From Piscicola geometra (lineage: Eukaryota; Annelida; Clitellata; Hirudinida; Piscicolidae), in assembly GCA_943735955.1 (NCBI GenBank), contig OX030955.1:12427383-12491382 (forward strand): a stretch of DNA of 64,000 bases, read 5' to 3'. Numbering within the stretch: the first letter of the stretch is position 1; every line of letters begins with the position of its first letter. Made by a program: the position numbers and the translations under genes. Shown in pieces: positions 38,271 to 50,349 of this stretch. A model generated the notes under the pieces. That model saw nothing but the letters and a program-made list of their open reading frames with translations, searched no databases and was not told the DNA's origin.

Positions 38271-38939
38271 AAATAGGTGTACATGGTGCATTTTACCAAC
38301 ATTTTTAACCAATAAAATTTATTTAAATAAAACAAATCTTGTTTAGTTCAAGTTGTGCCACCCTAGCCTCATACTTGGTGAAGGCGTGGATGGAGAACAG
38401 CTGGGAGATTGCTTTCTCACCAGCTTGGAGGCACCAGGTTTTCGCCTTTGCCAATAAATTCAACTGCATAGTTGTCGCAAAGATGGTATGAATTTTCGTT
38501 CGTTCACATCGAAATATAGCTCAGTTCAGTGTGCTGGAAAATACTACTCATCGATCTGTTGTAGTCAAATGATTAATTATTAATGAACCATTAGTGGCTT
38601 TAAAATTTAAAGTTACTTTAAAGTTTAAAGCAATCAAATGATTTATGAAATAAAAATAGGCTAACAGGGTCCCCGTTACTTCTGCGGCCTCATCTTTTTT
38701 TCCGTTTTCACTGTTTGGCACAAATTTCTTTTGCTTCTTATTGTCGCAGAAGACTGGTTGGTGCTGGGAATTAGTTGAAATACACGATCTACAATTATTG
38801 TAGAAACCTTTATTTAATTCTTCCACCGTTTGTTATAGCTTCTAATCTCATTTTAATACAAAGCTCATATGAAGAATTATTTGAAAGCTGGAATCATAAC
38901 ATTAAAATATTTTAAATTTTCAAAAAAATTGCTGATCTT

Positions 38940-39020
38940 TGATCAATCAATCAATCAAATCAATTTCTATAGCGCTCTTTCCTCAAATAATTTGAGTCAA
39001 ATTCAAGAGCGCTTCGATTA
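38940..39020 (-). mobile_element. Solo 3' tail of the LINE-derived repeat family
   Basis: The reverse strand carries the AGCGCTCTT-loop-AAGAGCGCT hairpin and the (GATT)n tail that end copies A-C, without the upstream body. Similar solo tails lie at about 1150-1180 (-) and 52945-52992 (+). Confidence 0.65.
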
Positions 39021-40126
39021 CCTGTTTGGTCTAACGGATTTTAACATTGGTGAGCATGAAGGCGATTATTTTCTCGTAAATCACTCCTTCTTGGTTTAGT
39101 CCTGCCGTACACCTAAAAACACTGCACTTGCACAGAATTCTCAGATTTACAAGCATTCTTTTTGTAAATGTGCCCTCCCAACTGGACACAAGTCACCATT
39201 TTGTCTTTCACTTTGCTAGAGCCTGTAAATTATAATTAATTATAGAATGCATAAATATATATATCATTTATCGTTATGAAATTATACTCACGACTTATGC
39301 TCTCCTTGTACCTATGCTGCAATTTCTTTTCTGCAGTCTCATTGACTCTAACGGAAAGGACGTTTTTCAAATTTGAATTATAACTGAAAGAGCAGAAGAT
39401 TGTGAAAACAAATTAATGTTTTAAGAATTTTTAAAATTTTTAGTTTTTTCTTAAGTTAAGTAACAATATTTATGAAAAAAATTTCTTAAAATAAAACGAA
39501 TACAATAATTATTTTTAGTGCGACGATTTGAAAACGGATAAAAAGTCTTCGGATAAAAAGTCTTCAGGATAAAAAGTCTTCAGGATAAAAAGTCTTCAGA
39601 ATAAAAAGTCTTCAAGATAAAAAGTCTTCAGGATAAAAAGTCTTTAGAATAAAAAGTCTTCAGGGTAAAAAGTCTTCAGGATAAAAAGTCTTCAAGAAGA
39701 GATTTTCATTGAAAAAAACTTTTTATATAATTTTATTAATTTTTAAATAATTTTTAGAAACAAATTTAATTGATAAATAATAAAAAGACTAACTAGTTAT
39801 TTAAAATATTTATTAGCTTATGTTGGAAATATCAAATAGAAGACATGAAACTTTCAGAGTTTTATGAGAAATGTGGTTAGAGCTCCCAGAAGGAAAAGAA
39901 TAATCGGGAAAGAGTGCTTTTAAATAATTTTATTAATTTTAATGAATGTAAAATAATTTTTAGAAACAATTTGAATTAACAAATACTGAGAAGAGACTAA
40001 TGAATTAAGAAATATCAAATAGAAGACGTGAATAATCTGAAGGAAGAAGTGATTTTTATTTAATACTAATGAATTATTTTGAATATTTCGTAGCAAATGT
40101 AGAAAATATCAAATAGAAGGCATGAA

Positions 40127-40690
40127 TAATTTGGAGGAAGAAGTGCTAGGGCCTCAGATTGAGCCCCAGTGCAAAACTTGCAAGCTCCCAGTGGTGGAGA
40201 AATTGATTTTTATATAATTTTATTAATTTTAATGATTGTAAAATAATTTTTAGAAACAATTATAATTAACAAATACTAAGAAGAGACTAGTTAATTATTT
40301 TTAATATTTTTTAGAAAATGTAGGAAATATCAAACAGAAAAAATAATAATCTGGAAGAAGAAGTGCTAGGGCTTCAGATTGAGCACTAGTGCAAAGCTTG
40401 CAAGCTCCCATTGGAGTAAGAAGTGCTTTTTACATAATTTTAATGAATGTAAGATAATTGTTAGAAACAATTATAAATAACAAATAAAGAGAAGATACTA
40501 ATTAATTATTTTAAATATTTTGTAGCCAATCTAGGAAATATCAAATAGAAGTGAAGAGGAATAAGTGCTATGGCTTCAGATTGAGCACCAGTGCAAAGCT
40601 TGCAAGATCCCACTGGCTACCTACTTCACCAGGTAGATGAGCTCTGCAGATGAAAGACAGACTGTTTTCAGAATGACTCTTCTACACATG
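40127..40690 (+). repeat. RPA12-like zinc-ribbon fragments inside the foldback element
   Basis: Three partial units start near 40135, 40358 and 40558. Each encodes C-x2-C (QCKTCKLP, CKACKLP, QCKACKIPLATYFTR). The third continues in frame, apart from one stop, to MSSADERQTVF. They are spaced about 200-225 bp apart within larger tandem repeats that share fragments such as gaaatatcaaatagaag. Confidence 0.65.
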
Positions 40691-41326
40691 ACTCAAGCTC
40701 AAAAAATTTTAAAAACAAGAATCTTAAAACTTTGATTTTTTAAATTTATTCATTAATTTGATGTAGATTATAAGAACATTCACTAACTTCAAATTAGTTT
40801 ACTCAATATTTTCTGAAAAAAATAATACTCATGTGTTCCATGTCATTTATTACTCAGCATTTTCTTAATATTAACCCCATTATTAGTAAACCCAATCCCA
40901 ATCAATTTTAATTTTCGAATGTATTTTCTAACATGGCCTGTGTCTATCAAGTTGTGATTAATAAAGTAAAATAAGTATTTATAAGTTAAACTGTAGTAAA
41001 TAAGTAGATAAATAGTCTCAAAAAGTCATTGAGCTCAAACCCTACTTCTCCACTATAATGTCTGCATCTTTTTTGTCCCTCTTGAACTGTTTGGACAGTT
41101 TCTAAATAAATTTTTCCTTCATGTTTTTCAGGCTACATAGGTTACGTCTCGTAAAAGATAACCATGATGGAGAAACAGCAGAAAACGTAATGATTAAAGT
41201 GAAGAGTCAACAACAACCAAGTCAAATTTATTCAAAGGCTAGTTCCAGATTGAAAGAAAAAAAGAGCAAACATTAAATTAAAGTATGAAATTTTGTTCTT
41301 TAAGTTTTAAGTTTTGGGTGAACGGG

Positions 41327-41490
41327 TAGCTGAGACGTCAACGACTCTCGGCTTGACCAATAATGAAAAGTCCTAGGTTCAAGTTCAACCAATGCCTTAG
41401 TTACCCAAAGGCGCAAATGATAATATGCAGCCTAAGTGGCCTGGAAGCCCGTTCGGGTTATACGCCACTATAATAATGCTCGTCATTATT
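41327..41490 (+). mobile_element. SINE, family 2, copy 1
   Basis: Begins gggtgaacgggtagctgag. It has a B-box-like GGTTCAAGTTC and ends in ggcctggaagcccgttcggg, tacgccactataataatg and an (ATT)n tail. An inverted copy lies at 47180-47352. Shorter tail fragments lie at 42060-42115, 15770-15815 and 59100-59140. Confidence 0.65.
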
Positions 41491-41940
41491 ATTATTATTA
41501 TTATTTTAATGATGAATTTTTGAAGACTTTTTATAATCTCGATCAAGAACCAGCAAACAATTTTATGGTTAAAGTGACGAAAGAACAACAGCCAAGTCAA
41601 ATTTATTCAATTGCTAGTTCGAGATTCAACGAAAAAAATATAGCAAACATTGGATAAAAGTATTAAATTTTATTCTTTAAGTTTTAAGGATCACGTATTA
41701 ATCACGTATTTTTCCTTCAAAATTAATTTTGTGAAAATTTTTTCATGAAGACTTTTTATCCTAAAGACTTTTTATCCTGAAGACTTTTTATTCTGAAGAC
41801 TTTTTATCCTGAAGACTTTTTATCCCGAAGACTTTTTATTCTGAAGACTTTTGATCCTAAAGACTTTTTATCCTGAAGACTTTTTATCCTGAAGACTTTT
41901 TATCATGTAGAATTTTTATCCTGAAGACTTTTTATCCTAT

Positions 41941-42816
41941 AACCCATTCACAGGACTCCTAAGCATGAATATATTATTTATTTTGTCTAACTTTTATATT
42001 TTAATAAGAAAAAAACAAATTATGTTATATAGTTCGGACACCCATAATGTTTAGAAACCATAAGGTCTTGAAGCCCGTCCGGTTTTACGCCACGTAAATA
42101 ACACCCGTCGTATTGAAAATAATTTGAAGCCTTTTAGTTAAGATTCAGTATTATTTCCGGTTTAAATCATCACAAGAATTCTTTAAAAAAAATCTCTTGT
42201 AGATTCTATAAATTAAATGACAGAATTTTCCATGTAAATTTAATTTCAGAGAATAGAGTATAGAACTTTCGGATTAACTTTCAATGTTTCAAATGTATCG
42301 GCGATAATGAAGATTTTGACATTCGCTTTACAAACCTACAAAAGCGTTCTTAAACACACATTAAAATCAAATAATGCCCCATATTTACATAGTTTTCTAA
42401 GAAGGTCAATCCGCTGTGGTGTGAGTGAGTGATCATTTAAAATTGGCTCAATGCTTTGAAAATTACTTGTTATACATAATTTTTATGTTTTCACTCATGC
42501 TTTGAGTTTAAAAAGTTAAAAATATCAGCTTACTTTTAGGATTTTCAAAAAATATTTCATTCTTTCAAAAACTGATCATGAAATATTGTAACTTTTTTAT
42601 TTGAATGTTTCACAGACAGGCTTTTAGCAGGCGAGTATGAGTATGAAGACCCCAAGTGCCCTGAGGACATGTCAGGAGTTTATTTTTGTTCTATTAAATA
42701 CTTTTTTAAATTACAAGATTAACACTATAAGTTTCCACTTACACTTAATGAAAACTTTGAAAATAGCCTAATTATCTAACAGAAACAAACTTCCATTTAT
42801 GCACACTTGCATGCAG
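41941..42816. other. AT-rich flank upstream of the ferredoxin exons
   Basis: No repeat or gene recognised except a SINE family 2 tail fragment at 42060-42115. At least one upstream exon of the ferredoxin gene, encoding the mitochondrial presequence, is expected somewhere to the left but could not be identified. Confidence 0.4.
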
Positions 42817-43597
<781 letters not shown>

Positions 43598-43739
43598 TCA
43601 CTGTGGTCTCATGCTGTGGCGTGTTGTGCTGTGCAGTGATATGATGTTTTAGTTATGGGGGGAGGTGGTTTTGATTCTAGAAAAAATATTATTTTGGATT
43701 TGCTTGAGTCATCCTTTAGTGTGTTTGATTGAGAATATT

Positions 43740-43965
43740 ATTGTTTTATTTTTTATTTTTATCATTTTAATTATTTTTATCATTGTAATTATTCTTTTTA
43801 TCATTGTAATTATTATCATTTTATCATTGTAATTATTCTTTTTATCATTGTAATTATTATTTTTATCTTTGTAATTATTATTTTTATCATTGTAATTATT
43901 ATTTTTATCATTGTAATTGTTATTTTCATCTTTGTAATTATTATTTTTAAATATCCTAATTTGTC
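43740..43965. repeat. TTTTTATCATTGTAATTATT tandem repeat downstream of the ferredoxin gene
   Basis: About ten imperfect units of 18-24 bp (tttttatcattgtaattatt), likely within or just after the 3' UTR. AATAAA motifs at 44184-44193 are the nearest canonical poly(A) candidates on this strand. Confidence 0.75.
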
Positions 43966-44699
43966 ATTCTGTTATTTGTATTATCATCAAAATTATTATT
44001 ATTGTTAATTATTTTTGTCCGCAAATACTTTGACGACTCACCCACAGTCAAATTCATTTGAATTAACCTTTCATTGTGTATACCTAATTAACAAAAATGT
44101 ATAATTAAACAATTTTTCATAAATCAATGATGCATTGCATCATCATCCTCATACCTGCTTTGTCAAAAGATTGTAATTCATTAAATAAATAAAAAAATAT
44201 TAAAAAAATTGTAGAATTGTTTTTAGGTTTAAATATAAATATTGAATGTTTTCGATAATTATAATAAATGGGTAAAAAGAAAAACGCCAATTTGAGTCAC
44301 CACACATGAAGACACAACAGGTTTCTATCATATTTCTTTGCAATTTCTTTCCGCAATTGAGTACTTCGCTGGAGAAATTCCTATGAAATTGTCATCATTT
44401 TCTTGAATTAAGTTTCCGCAAAGTTGGGGACCTAACCGTTAATCCATTAAAAATGTATTCAGAAAGTTACAATATTCGTTACCGATTTTAATTTTTCAAC
44501 TTTAGAAAGAATCAACGTACTAATTAACTGAAGTTAAAATATAGTTAATTTGTGGGGTAGCTATAATGTTATACTACGATTTATTACATTTTTAGCCGAT
44601 CATTTTAATTATAAAAATTATTGTAATTTAATATTTTTAAATTAATAAAGTTTGATGCTTAGTTTTGCTAAGATGGACTTAAACATATAATATAGAATG

Positions 44700-45192
44700 T
44701 AGAGACCGACCGAAACAGATATTTTTATTTTGGTCGAAACCGAAATTAGGCCATTTTCCGTAGAAATTTTGACATAAACATTTTTGTAAACAAATGTTTA
44801 AAAAAATTGAATTTGCTTAAAAAAAGTTTTGTTAAATATCATCATTGAACATATGCCAATTAACTTAAATCTCAAATACATGGTTGTTGTTCCAAATTCT
44901 TTATATGTTATTCGAATAATTAGTCTGATGACACCCATAAATCAATCAACCACAATAGCTAATAGATATCTAATAGGGAATCGAACCCGAACTTAATAAT
45001 TCGATTGAGAATACAGATATAACAGATAAACTACATAAATAAATAAAAAATTTGGTTTTTCGGTAAATATGAGATCCATTTCGGCCGAAACCGAAATTGA
45101 GCCGAAATTGTAAATTTAGATTCGGCCGAAATCGAAAAATTGCCGAAACTAAAAAAATAGGCATTTTCGACGCCGAAACCGGTCGGTCTCTT
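44700..45192. mobile_element. hAT-like element, family 2, complete copy with exact 8-bp duplication
   Basis: 493 bp bounded by TAGAGACCGACCGAAAC and its inverse ending CGGTCGGTCTCTT. It is flanked by identical ATAGAATG (44692-44699 and 45193-45200). Subterminal regions are rich in cggccgaaaccgaaa. The interior includes an internal tRNA B-box-like ggaatcgaacccgaactt (reverse strand GGTTCGATTCC). Non-coding. Confidence 0.78.
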
Positions 45193-45584
45193 ATAGAATG
45201 CGTTGTTAAGTAGCGTAAAACACCATGTATAAAACGCACTTTTGAAACTTAAATTTACTTTTAAGAGCCAGTGCGCCTCATACAGGAAGTTTATGGTAGA
45301 GAAAGCTTGAAATCTTTAAGGCACATTATCAGGCACTCAAACTTTTTTCAAATCTAAAACTTGAAATAAAATCTTTTTTCAATAAATAAATAAATCATAA
45401 CTGTCACTTTCAAGAAATTTATTTTTCTAAAAAAAACAAATCTCTTTGAATTATTAGTTATAGTTACAGTTATGAACGCTCCCTTCTAACTTCAAAGGAA
45501 CAACATAAATTAATTTCTCTAAAAAAAGAAATCTTTTTGAAGTCCTAGTTGTAGTGAAAGTTATTAAGGCTTCCTTTTTAAGTT

Positions 45585-46326
45585 CATCTTTGGTTAGCAG
45601 CTGCCATCTTGGCAGCCGCTTTAACCGTAATGATTTTGTTAAATAGTTTGTCTTCTTATCTAATAATTTAGTTTTTTTTTAATTTCAAATAATTATAGTA
45701 ATCATAATATATATCTTTTCTTGTTTTCTGGTTTTAAATTTATCTTGCTCTCGGAATTGAAATCTTCACCCAATAACTGTCTAACGGACTACAATAAAAA
45801 CTTATTTTAAAAGGAAGAAGTGCCAAGGCCTCAAATTGAGCACTAATGCACAGTTTGCAAGAACCCACTGGCTACCTTCTTCACAAGGCAGATGAGCTCT
45901 GCAGATGAAGGACAGACTGTTAGAACGAATCTTCAATACATGACTGTGTTTATGAAGAAGTGCCAGGGCCTCAATTTGTACACCAGTGCACAGCTTGCAA
46001 GAACCCACTGGCTACCTACTTCACAAGGCAAATGAGCTCTGCAGATGAAGGACAGACTGTCAGAACGAATCTTCTACACATGACTGTTTATGTCTATTAT
46101 CTATTGAAAACTGACGTATTAGAAAATTATTACCTTACTTAGATGACCCTTCTTTAAAGATGTCCATATATTTAAAACTCATCACCTCCTTATTTAACTA
46201 CTTCTATATCATTATTTACTTTTCGTACGTATCTGAAGACATATCTGTTTAACAAATTCATTTACCAGCGCTCTTGAATTTGAGGAAAGAGCGCTATAGA
46301 AATTGATTTGATTGATTGATTGATTG
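45585..46326 (+). mobile_element. LINE-derived composite repeat, copy B, carrying two RPA12-like segments
   Basis: Nearly identical in layout to copy A: hairpin start (ggttagcagctgccatcttgg), two 140-bp units (from 45814 and 45954), a LINE-like terminus, the AGCGCTCTT hairpin and (GATT)n. The second unit reads, in one open frame, EEVPGPQFVHQCTACKNP, LATYFTRQM and SSADEGQTV. It has the same internal deletion as copy A, so A and B are sister copies of a deleted lineage. Confidence 0.78.
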
Positions 46327-46668
46327 AAAAGACAACATCATAAAAATAAAAGTTACACCAGAACAACTTCAAAGTAAATTGCGAGACAACCATTGGAGAA
46401 AGAGGGGTGTGTAGGATTGAGTGAGATGGAACACAAATATTATGAAGACCCGTAAACAGGGGACAAATGTTTTGTTTTGAAGAGGTGGACGATTCACTTT
46501 GTCTGGTACCTAAGCTTCGTTGCGTGCTAGGCGCTATATAAAAACAATTGATTTATTTATTCAAGCATGCCGCAAGTTTAAAGGATGGGAAAGAGAGAAA
46601 ATTAATGTGTACCAGAAGAAGATAGATCAAAACTTTTCATACAAACATTCAACCATATCACAGAAAAT

Positions 46669-46800
46669 ATGATTCCAACTAGTGAGATGAGCTGCTTCAG
46701 CGACGAAGAGGAAAGACGCAAAGCTTCGAAATGGCTTTTAAAAATGTTTGATTCACAAAGGGAGGTTGCTGAACGTAAAGAAACTATTAAATTATTGTAG
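46669..46800 (+). other. Small unrecognised ORF (43 residues)
   Basis: ATG at 46669 to TAG at 46798-46800. The product is charged and helical-looking (SDEEERRKASKWLLKMFDSQ, REVAERKETIKLL). It resembles the end of a coiled-coil protein more than random AT-rich DNA. No upstream exon, promoter or homologue is recognised. It could be a last exon, a processed-pseudogene fragment or chance. Confidence 0.3.
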
Positions 46801-47179
46801 AACTTGAAGTTTGCGAATTTTATCTATTTTTAAATTTATTAAATAAATTGCGCGCAAAAAATTTAAGATTTACACTGTAAATTTTACAGTATTTTCAATC
46901 CTAATGTTAAAAATAAAATAAATATATTTTTTGGATTCTGAAAAATCTCTCAGTTTTATTAAAATTTATAAAGCTCATAAATATGACAAAAATGCAGCAT
47001 TGAAAAATTTAATCCAAAAAAACAGAAGTTTGCGCCGATTTTTCATGATAACGCGTTCTTTTTTAGATGTGGTATAAAATTAGAATATTAAATGATTTTT
47101 GTTACGTTATGCATATTAGTAGCTGTATATCTTATATGAAAAAATATTTTTGGAGTTTATTTGGAAAGGGTGCAGTCTT

Positions 47180-47352
47180 GATTATAATAATGACAAGCAT
47201 TATTATAGTGGCGTATAAACCAAATGGGCTTCCAGGCCACTTGCGCTGACACTTTTAAACTTGTGCTTATGGGTTACTAGGGAATCGGTTGCACTCAAAC
47301 ATGGTCATACTGAGAGTCGTTTCACCCCCGGCTACCCGTTCACCCAATGTAA
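47180..47352 (-). mobile_element. SINE, family 2, copy 2 (inverted)
   Basis: The reverse complement of the copy at 41327-41490 over its whole length: gggtgaacgggtagc head, ggcctggaagcccat, tacgccactataataatg and an ATT-rich tail. Divergence is highest between head and tail. Confidence 0.65.
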
Positions 47353-47674
47353 ACCTGAAAATGTGAAACAAATATGGTTTTCAAGTTAATAAAAATTTTC
47401 CAATCTCAATTTTTGCATGTTTTTTCAATTTCGAGAGTGAAGAGTTACTCATGACAAGAGTTAACTTTGGTGACAAAGTTCCTTTATTGCTAGTGTTAAT
47501 CAAGTCCTAAGTGAACGCATTGAAATTTTGAAGACGATTATTTGTCTCTCTCTTATATTAATATAGCGAAACTACACTGTTTAACAAAATGTAACATTTT
47601 TAAAAATAGAAAATTAATTCAAAAATATTTTTTGCGCATTTAGATCTAATGATTGAAATTCGTGCTCTTTCCGT

Positions 47675-48019
47675 CTGGGCGTTGATCCTGGGGGTCTTGG
47701 GGTCCAGACCTCCCCCCTTCCTCCACTTTTTTCAAAAATAATTTTTAAACTCTTGTTTTGATACGAGTATAATCGTCAACCATGGCATAAAACAAAATGT
47801 TTATATAGTAATACATTGTGAGTATGTGTAGAAATAGTGATAGCTGTCTAAAACAAAACTATTCTTTGCTTACTTAAATACTAGTATCAAAATAGGATTT
47901 TTTAAATGTTTTTTTATTAAAGTGAAGCGGAGGTGGTTGGACTCCAAGACCCCCTTCTCCCAGATTGCATCCCATGCTAGGTAGGACCCCCCAAGATTTG
48001 CAGCAGATCGCCGCCCCTG
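47675..48019. mobile_element. hAT-type MITE, family 1, copy 4
   Basis: 345 bp, from CTGGGCGTTGATCCTGGG to GATCGCCGCCCCTG. It is flanked by CTTTCCGT (47667-47674) and CTTTCCAT (48020-48027), a 7-of-8 target duplication. The orientation is as in copies 1 and 6. Confidence 0.78.
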
Positions 48020-48929
48020 CTTTCCATTACAATGACCTTCGAGCTAGAAATGTAAATATTTGCACGAGAAAACAGCTGAGAGTGAAGAATTAATGATTTA
48101 AAAATACTTATATCGCCGTGGTAATTATGTAAACAAAAGTTGGTGAAGGTATAAACTAGAGCGACTCACAAATATTGCCTTCATGGAATCATCATTCATG
48201 ATCATTTACTTTTCATCAGTTAGTGTGCTTCTTTGCCAAACAATGTTTTAAAAAGAAATTAATGTTTTTAACAAATTGTTAGAAAATATTTATACATATT
48301 TATACAATAAATGTTTTAAACGAATTGTTGGAAAATATTCACTGAAAATAAAAACCTTCTAGTAAAATTCTAAAAAAAGTTCTTGTGTAAATTATTCATA
48401 ATAACAAATTTTAGTATGACACATCAAATAAAATATTTTAACCAAAATTTGACGTGTTAAGCTTTTCCAAAATTTCAATTAAGTTCCTATTGTCAACTCA
48501 TGACGCTATTTCGTGTTGAAATGAATGCATGGGAGTTTCCAGAAATCCAAAAACAATGATCAACACACATACATTCATGAAAAATGGTCAGAAATTCCCA
48601 ATTAACTTGTGTGGATGCATGCACGTGTGCTGATTGAGGCATCAAGGGTGCACACCAAAGCGAAAACTGCGGTTGATCGCCATGTTGACAAACCATTTTT
48701 AAATGTCTCCAATTTACTTCCCGAACATTTTTCGGTGAAAAGTTTAATACTCAATTGGTGCGCCAAGGCTTTCAGACACAAGTCAGATGCTTCAACGTGT
48801 ATTTAAGTGAGGCGCAGCATGTTTGCACGAACAGCATTACGAAGATGATGATGATAATGGTGGTGATGATGATGGTGGTGGTGGTGATGATGATGATGGT
48901 GGTGGTGGTGATGATGATGATGATTAAAG

Positions 48930-49172
48930 AGGTTGTAGGTTAGCTGTGTACAAAGAAACCAACTGCATATGTTTAAAATGCTGATTTACTTTGCTTATTT
49001 TTTCTTTAAATCGCATTTTTTCTGAAAATAAATATATAGACCTAACCCTAACCCTAACCCTAACCTTAACCTTAAAATGACGTTTTTTCTATAAAAAAAG
49101 TAAATCTGCATAGTAAATCAGCATTTAATACATTTGCAGTCTGCTTTCTTCGTATGCAGTTAACCTCCAACC
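48930..49172. mobile_element. Palindromic element with telomere-like core and exact 8-bp duplication
   Basis: Two inverted arms of about 65 bp face each other. The left begins GGTTGTAGGTTAGCTG and contains AATGCTGATTTACT. The right arm read on the reverse strand begins GGTTGGAGGTTAACTG and contains AATGCTGATTTACT. The centre holds about four CCCTAA repeats (49041-49072). Both ends are flanked by GATTAAAG (48922-48929 and 49173-49180). Non-coding, MITE-like. Confidence 0.75.
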
Positions 49173-50349
49173 GATTAAAGACATGAATTGCAACGCATAT
49201 GATGGAGTTTCGGGCGTGATGAAGTTGCGTATGTGGTCAGTTGGAAATCTTTGACGATCTAAAAACAATTAATCAACTTTTTGAAGGCCATATTGTTGTT
49301 GACGATCTACTTGGTGCATTGATGGATCACTTAAATACCCTCCTCCATCTCCCTCACTCTCTTTTTTTTCAATCACTCATTTGATTCAGTCTTTTTTCTT
49401 CAATTATTCTTTTCATGATAATAAAAAAGTAGGGTTAGGGTTGAAAAAATAAGTCTTTTTCCTGGATACTAAATTTTTCTATTCAACCATAATTAGATTT
49501 TTTCGTTTGGATAAAGCGTTCCAAAGATTTGTAACACGTGACAACTGACAGTTTGATAGGAAGAACGAAAAGACGGACTTTAATTAAAGCAATTAAGGGC
49601 TACATTGATTTTATGAGAGCATTAAATCTCTGAAGCAATGTCGCATGAAAATGAAGCTGTGTTGAATATTTGATTCGGTTTGGTATGGAATAGATTGAAA
49701 TTATAAGGTTCGTATCGATCCAATCGATCAATCAGGTTGAAAGTTACAAAAGTAAGAAGGGGGAAGGGAGCTTAAACACTCCAAGATATTTTGCAAAAAG
49801 CAATAAATTAGGCGAAAAAACTTTTTTAAAGAAATTTTCAAACAAAAATTTTTCATAAATTTTTTTTAATTCTCGTCACCTACCAATCAATTTATAGATA
49901 ACACCGAAACATGATTGCCAGATTAAAGAAAAATATTTGAAACAAAATATGCATGTTAAAAGAAACAGCTGTAAAGATGGGTTTGATATAAAAAGCGAAA
50001 AAATATGAAAACGATTTAAATACCTCGATCACTCACTCGAAAAACTTCAATTTCGGCATGTTGATCCAAGCGCGGAAGCCTATCTCCTCCTGACGTCCAA
50101 GCATTCCACTCCTCATCCCGTCTCACCACATCGACCTACGCCTTCACGCATTCGTTCTGACGCAAAGTTACTGAAGCAGAAAGATCGGATAGTTTGAGAG
50201 TTCAGATTTTGAAGCCAGCTCATGCCATAGAAACCTTTAACGGAATGCCAGCTCGGTGTCTTAGTCAAGTTAAAAACCAAAACAAATAATTTCGCAAACA
50301 CTAGATATTCAAAGTGTAAAAGTTTTGAAAGACTACTACAGCAATAATT
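49173..50349. other. Unremarkable AT-rich intergenic DNA
   Basis: No gene, repeat family or structural RNA recognised. Only a short TAGGGTTAGGGTTG at about 49431-49443 stands out, echoing the telomere-like core of the neighbouring element. Confidence 0.35.

Larger units (their letters stand above)
39536..41940. mobile_element. Foldback element with arrayed inverted ends
   Basis: The left end (39536-39695) is about ten tandem copies of a 16-bp unit (ggataaaaagtcttca). The right end (41745-41940) is about twelve copies of its exact reverse complement (tgaagactttttatcc). Between them lie tandem AT-rich units with three RPA12-like fragments (40130-40690), a duplicated segment (41185-41310 and 41560-41690) and a SINE (41327-41490). 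Long inverted ends made of short tandem repeats are the hallmark of foldback transposons. I found no convincing target duplication and no transposase. Confidence 0.75.

Noticed and set aside
45960..46142. 60-codon frame with zinc-ribbon similarity as a working gene
   Set aside because: It sits inside a repeated element, is duplicated with stops in sister copies and lacks the second cysteine pair. Treated as a captured fragment.
49041..49072. A chromosome end or fused telomere
   Set aside because: Only about four CCCTAA units, enclosed by inverted arms and a target duplication, so it is the core of a small mobile element.
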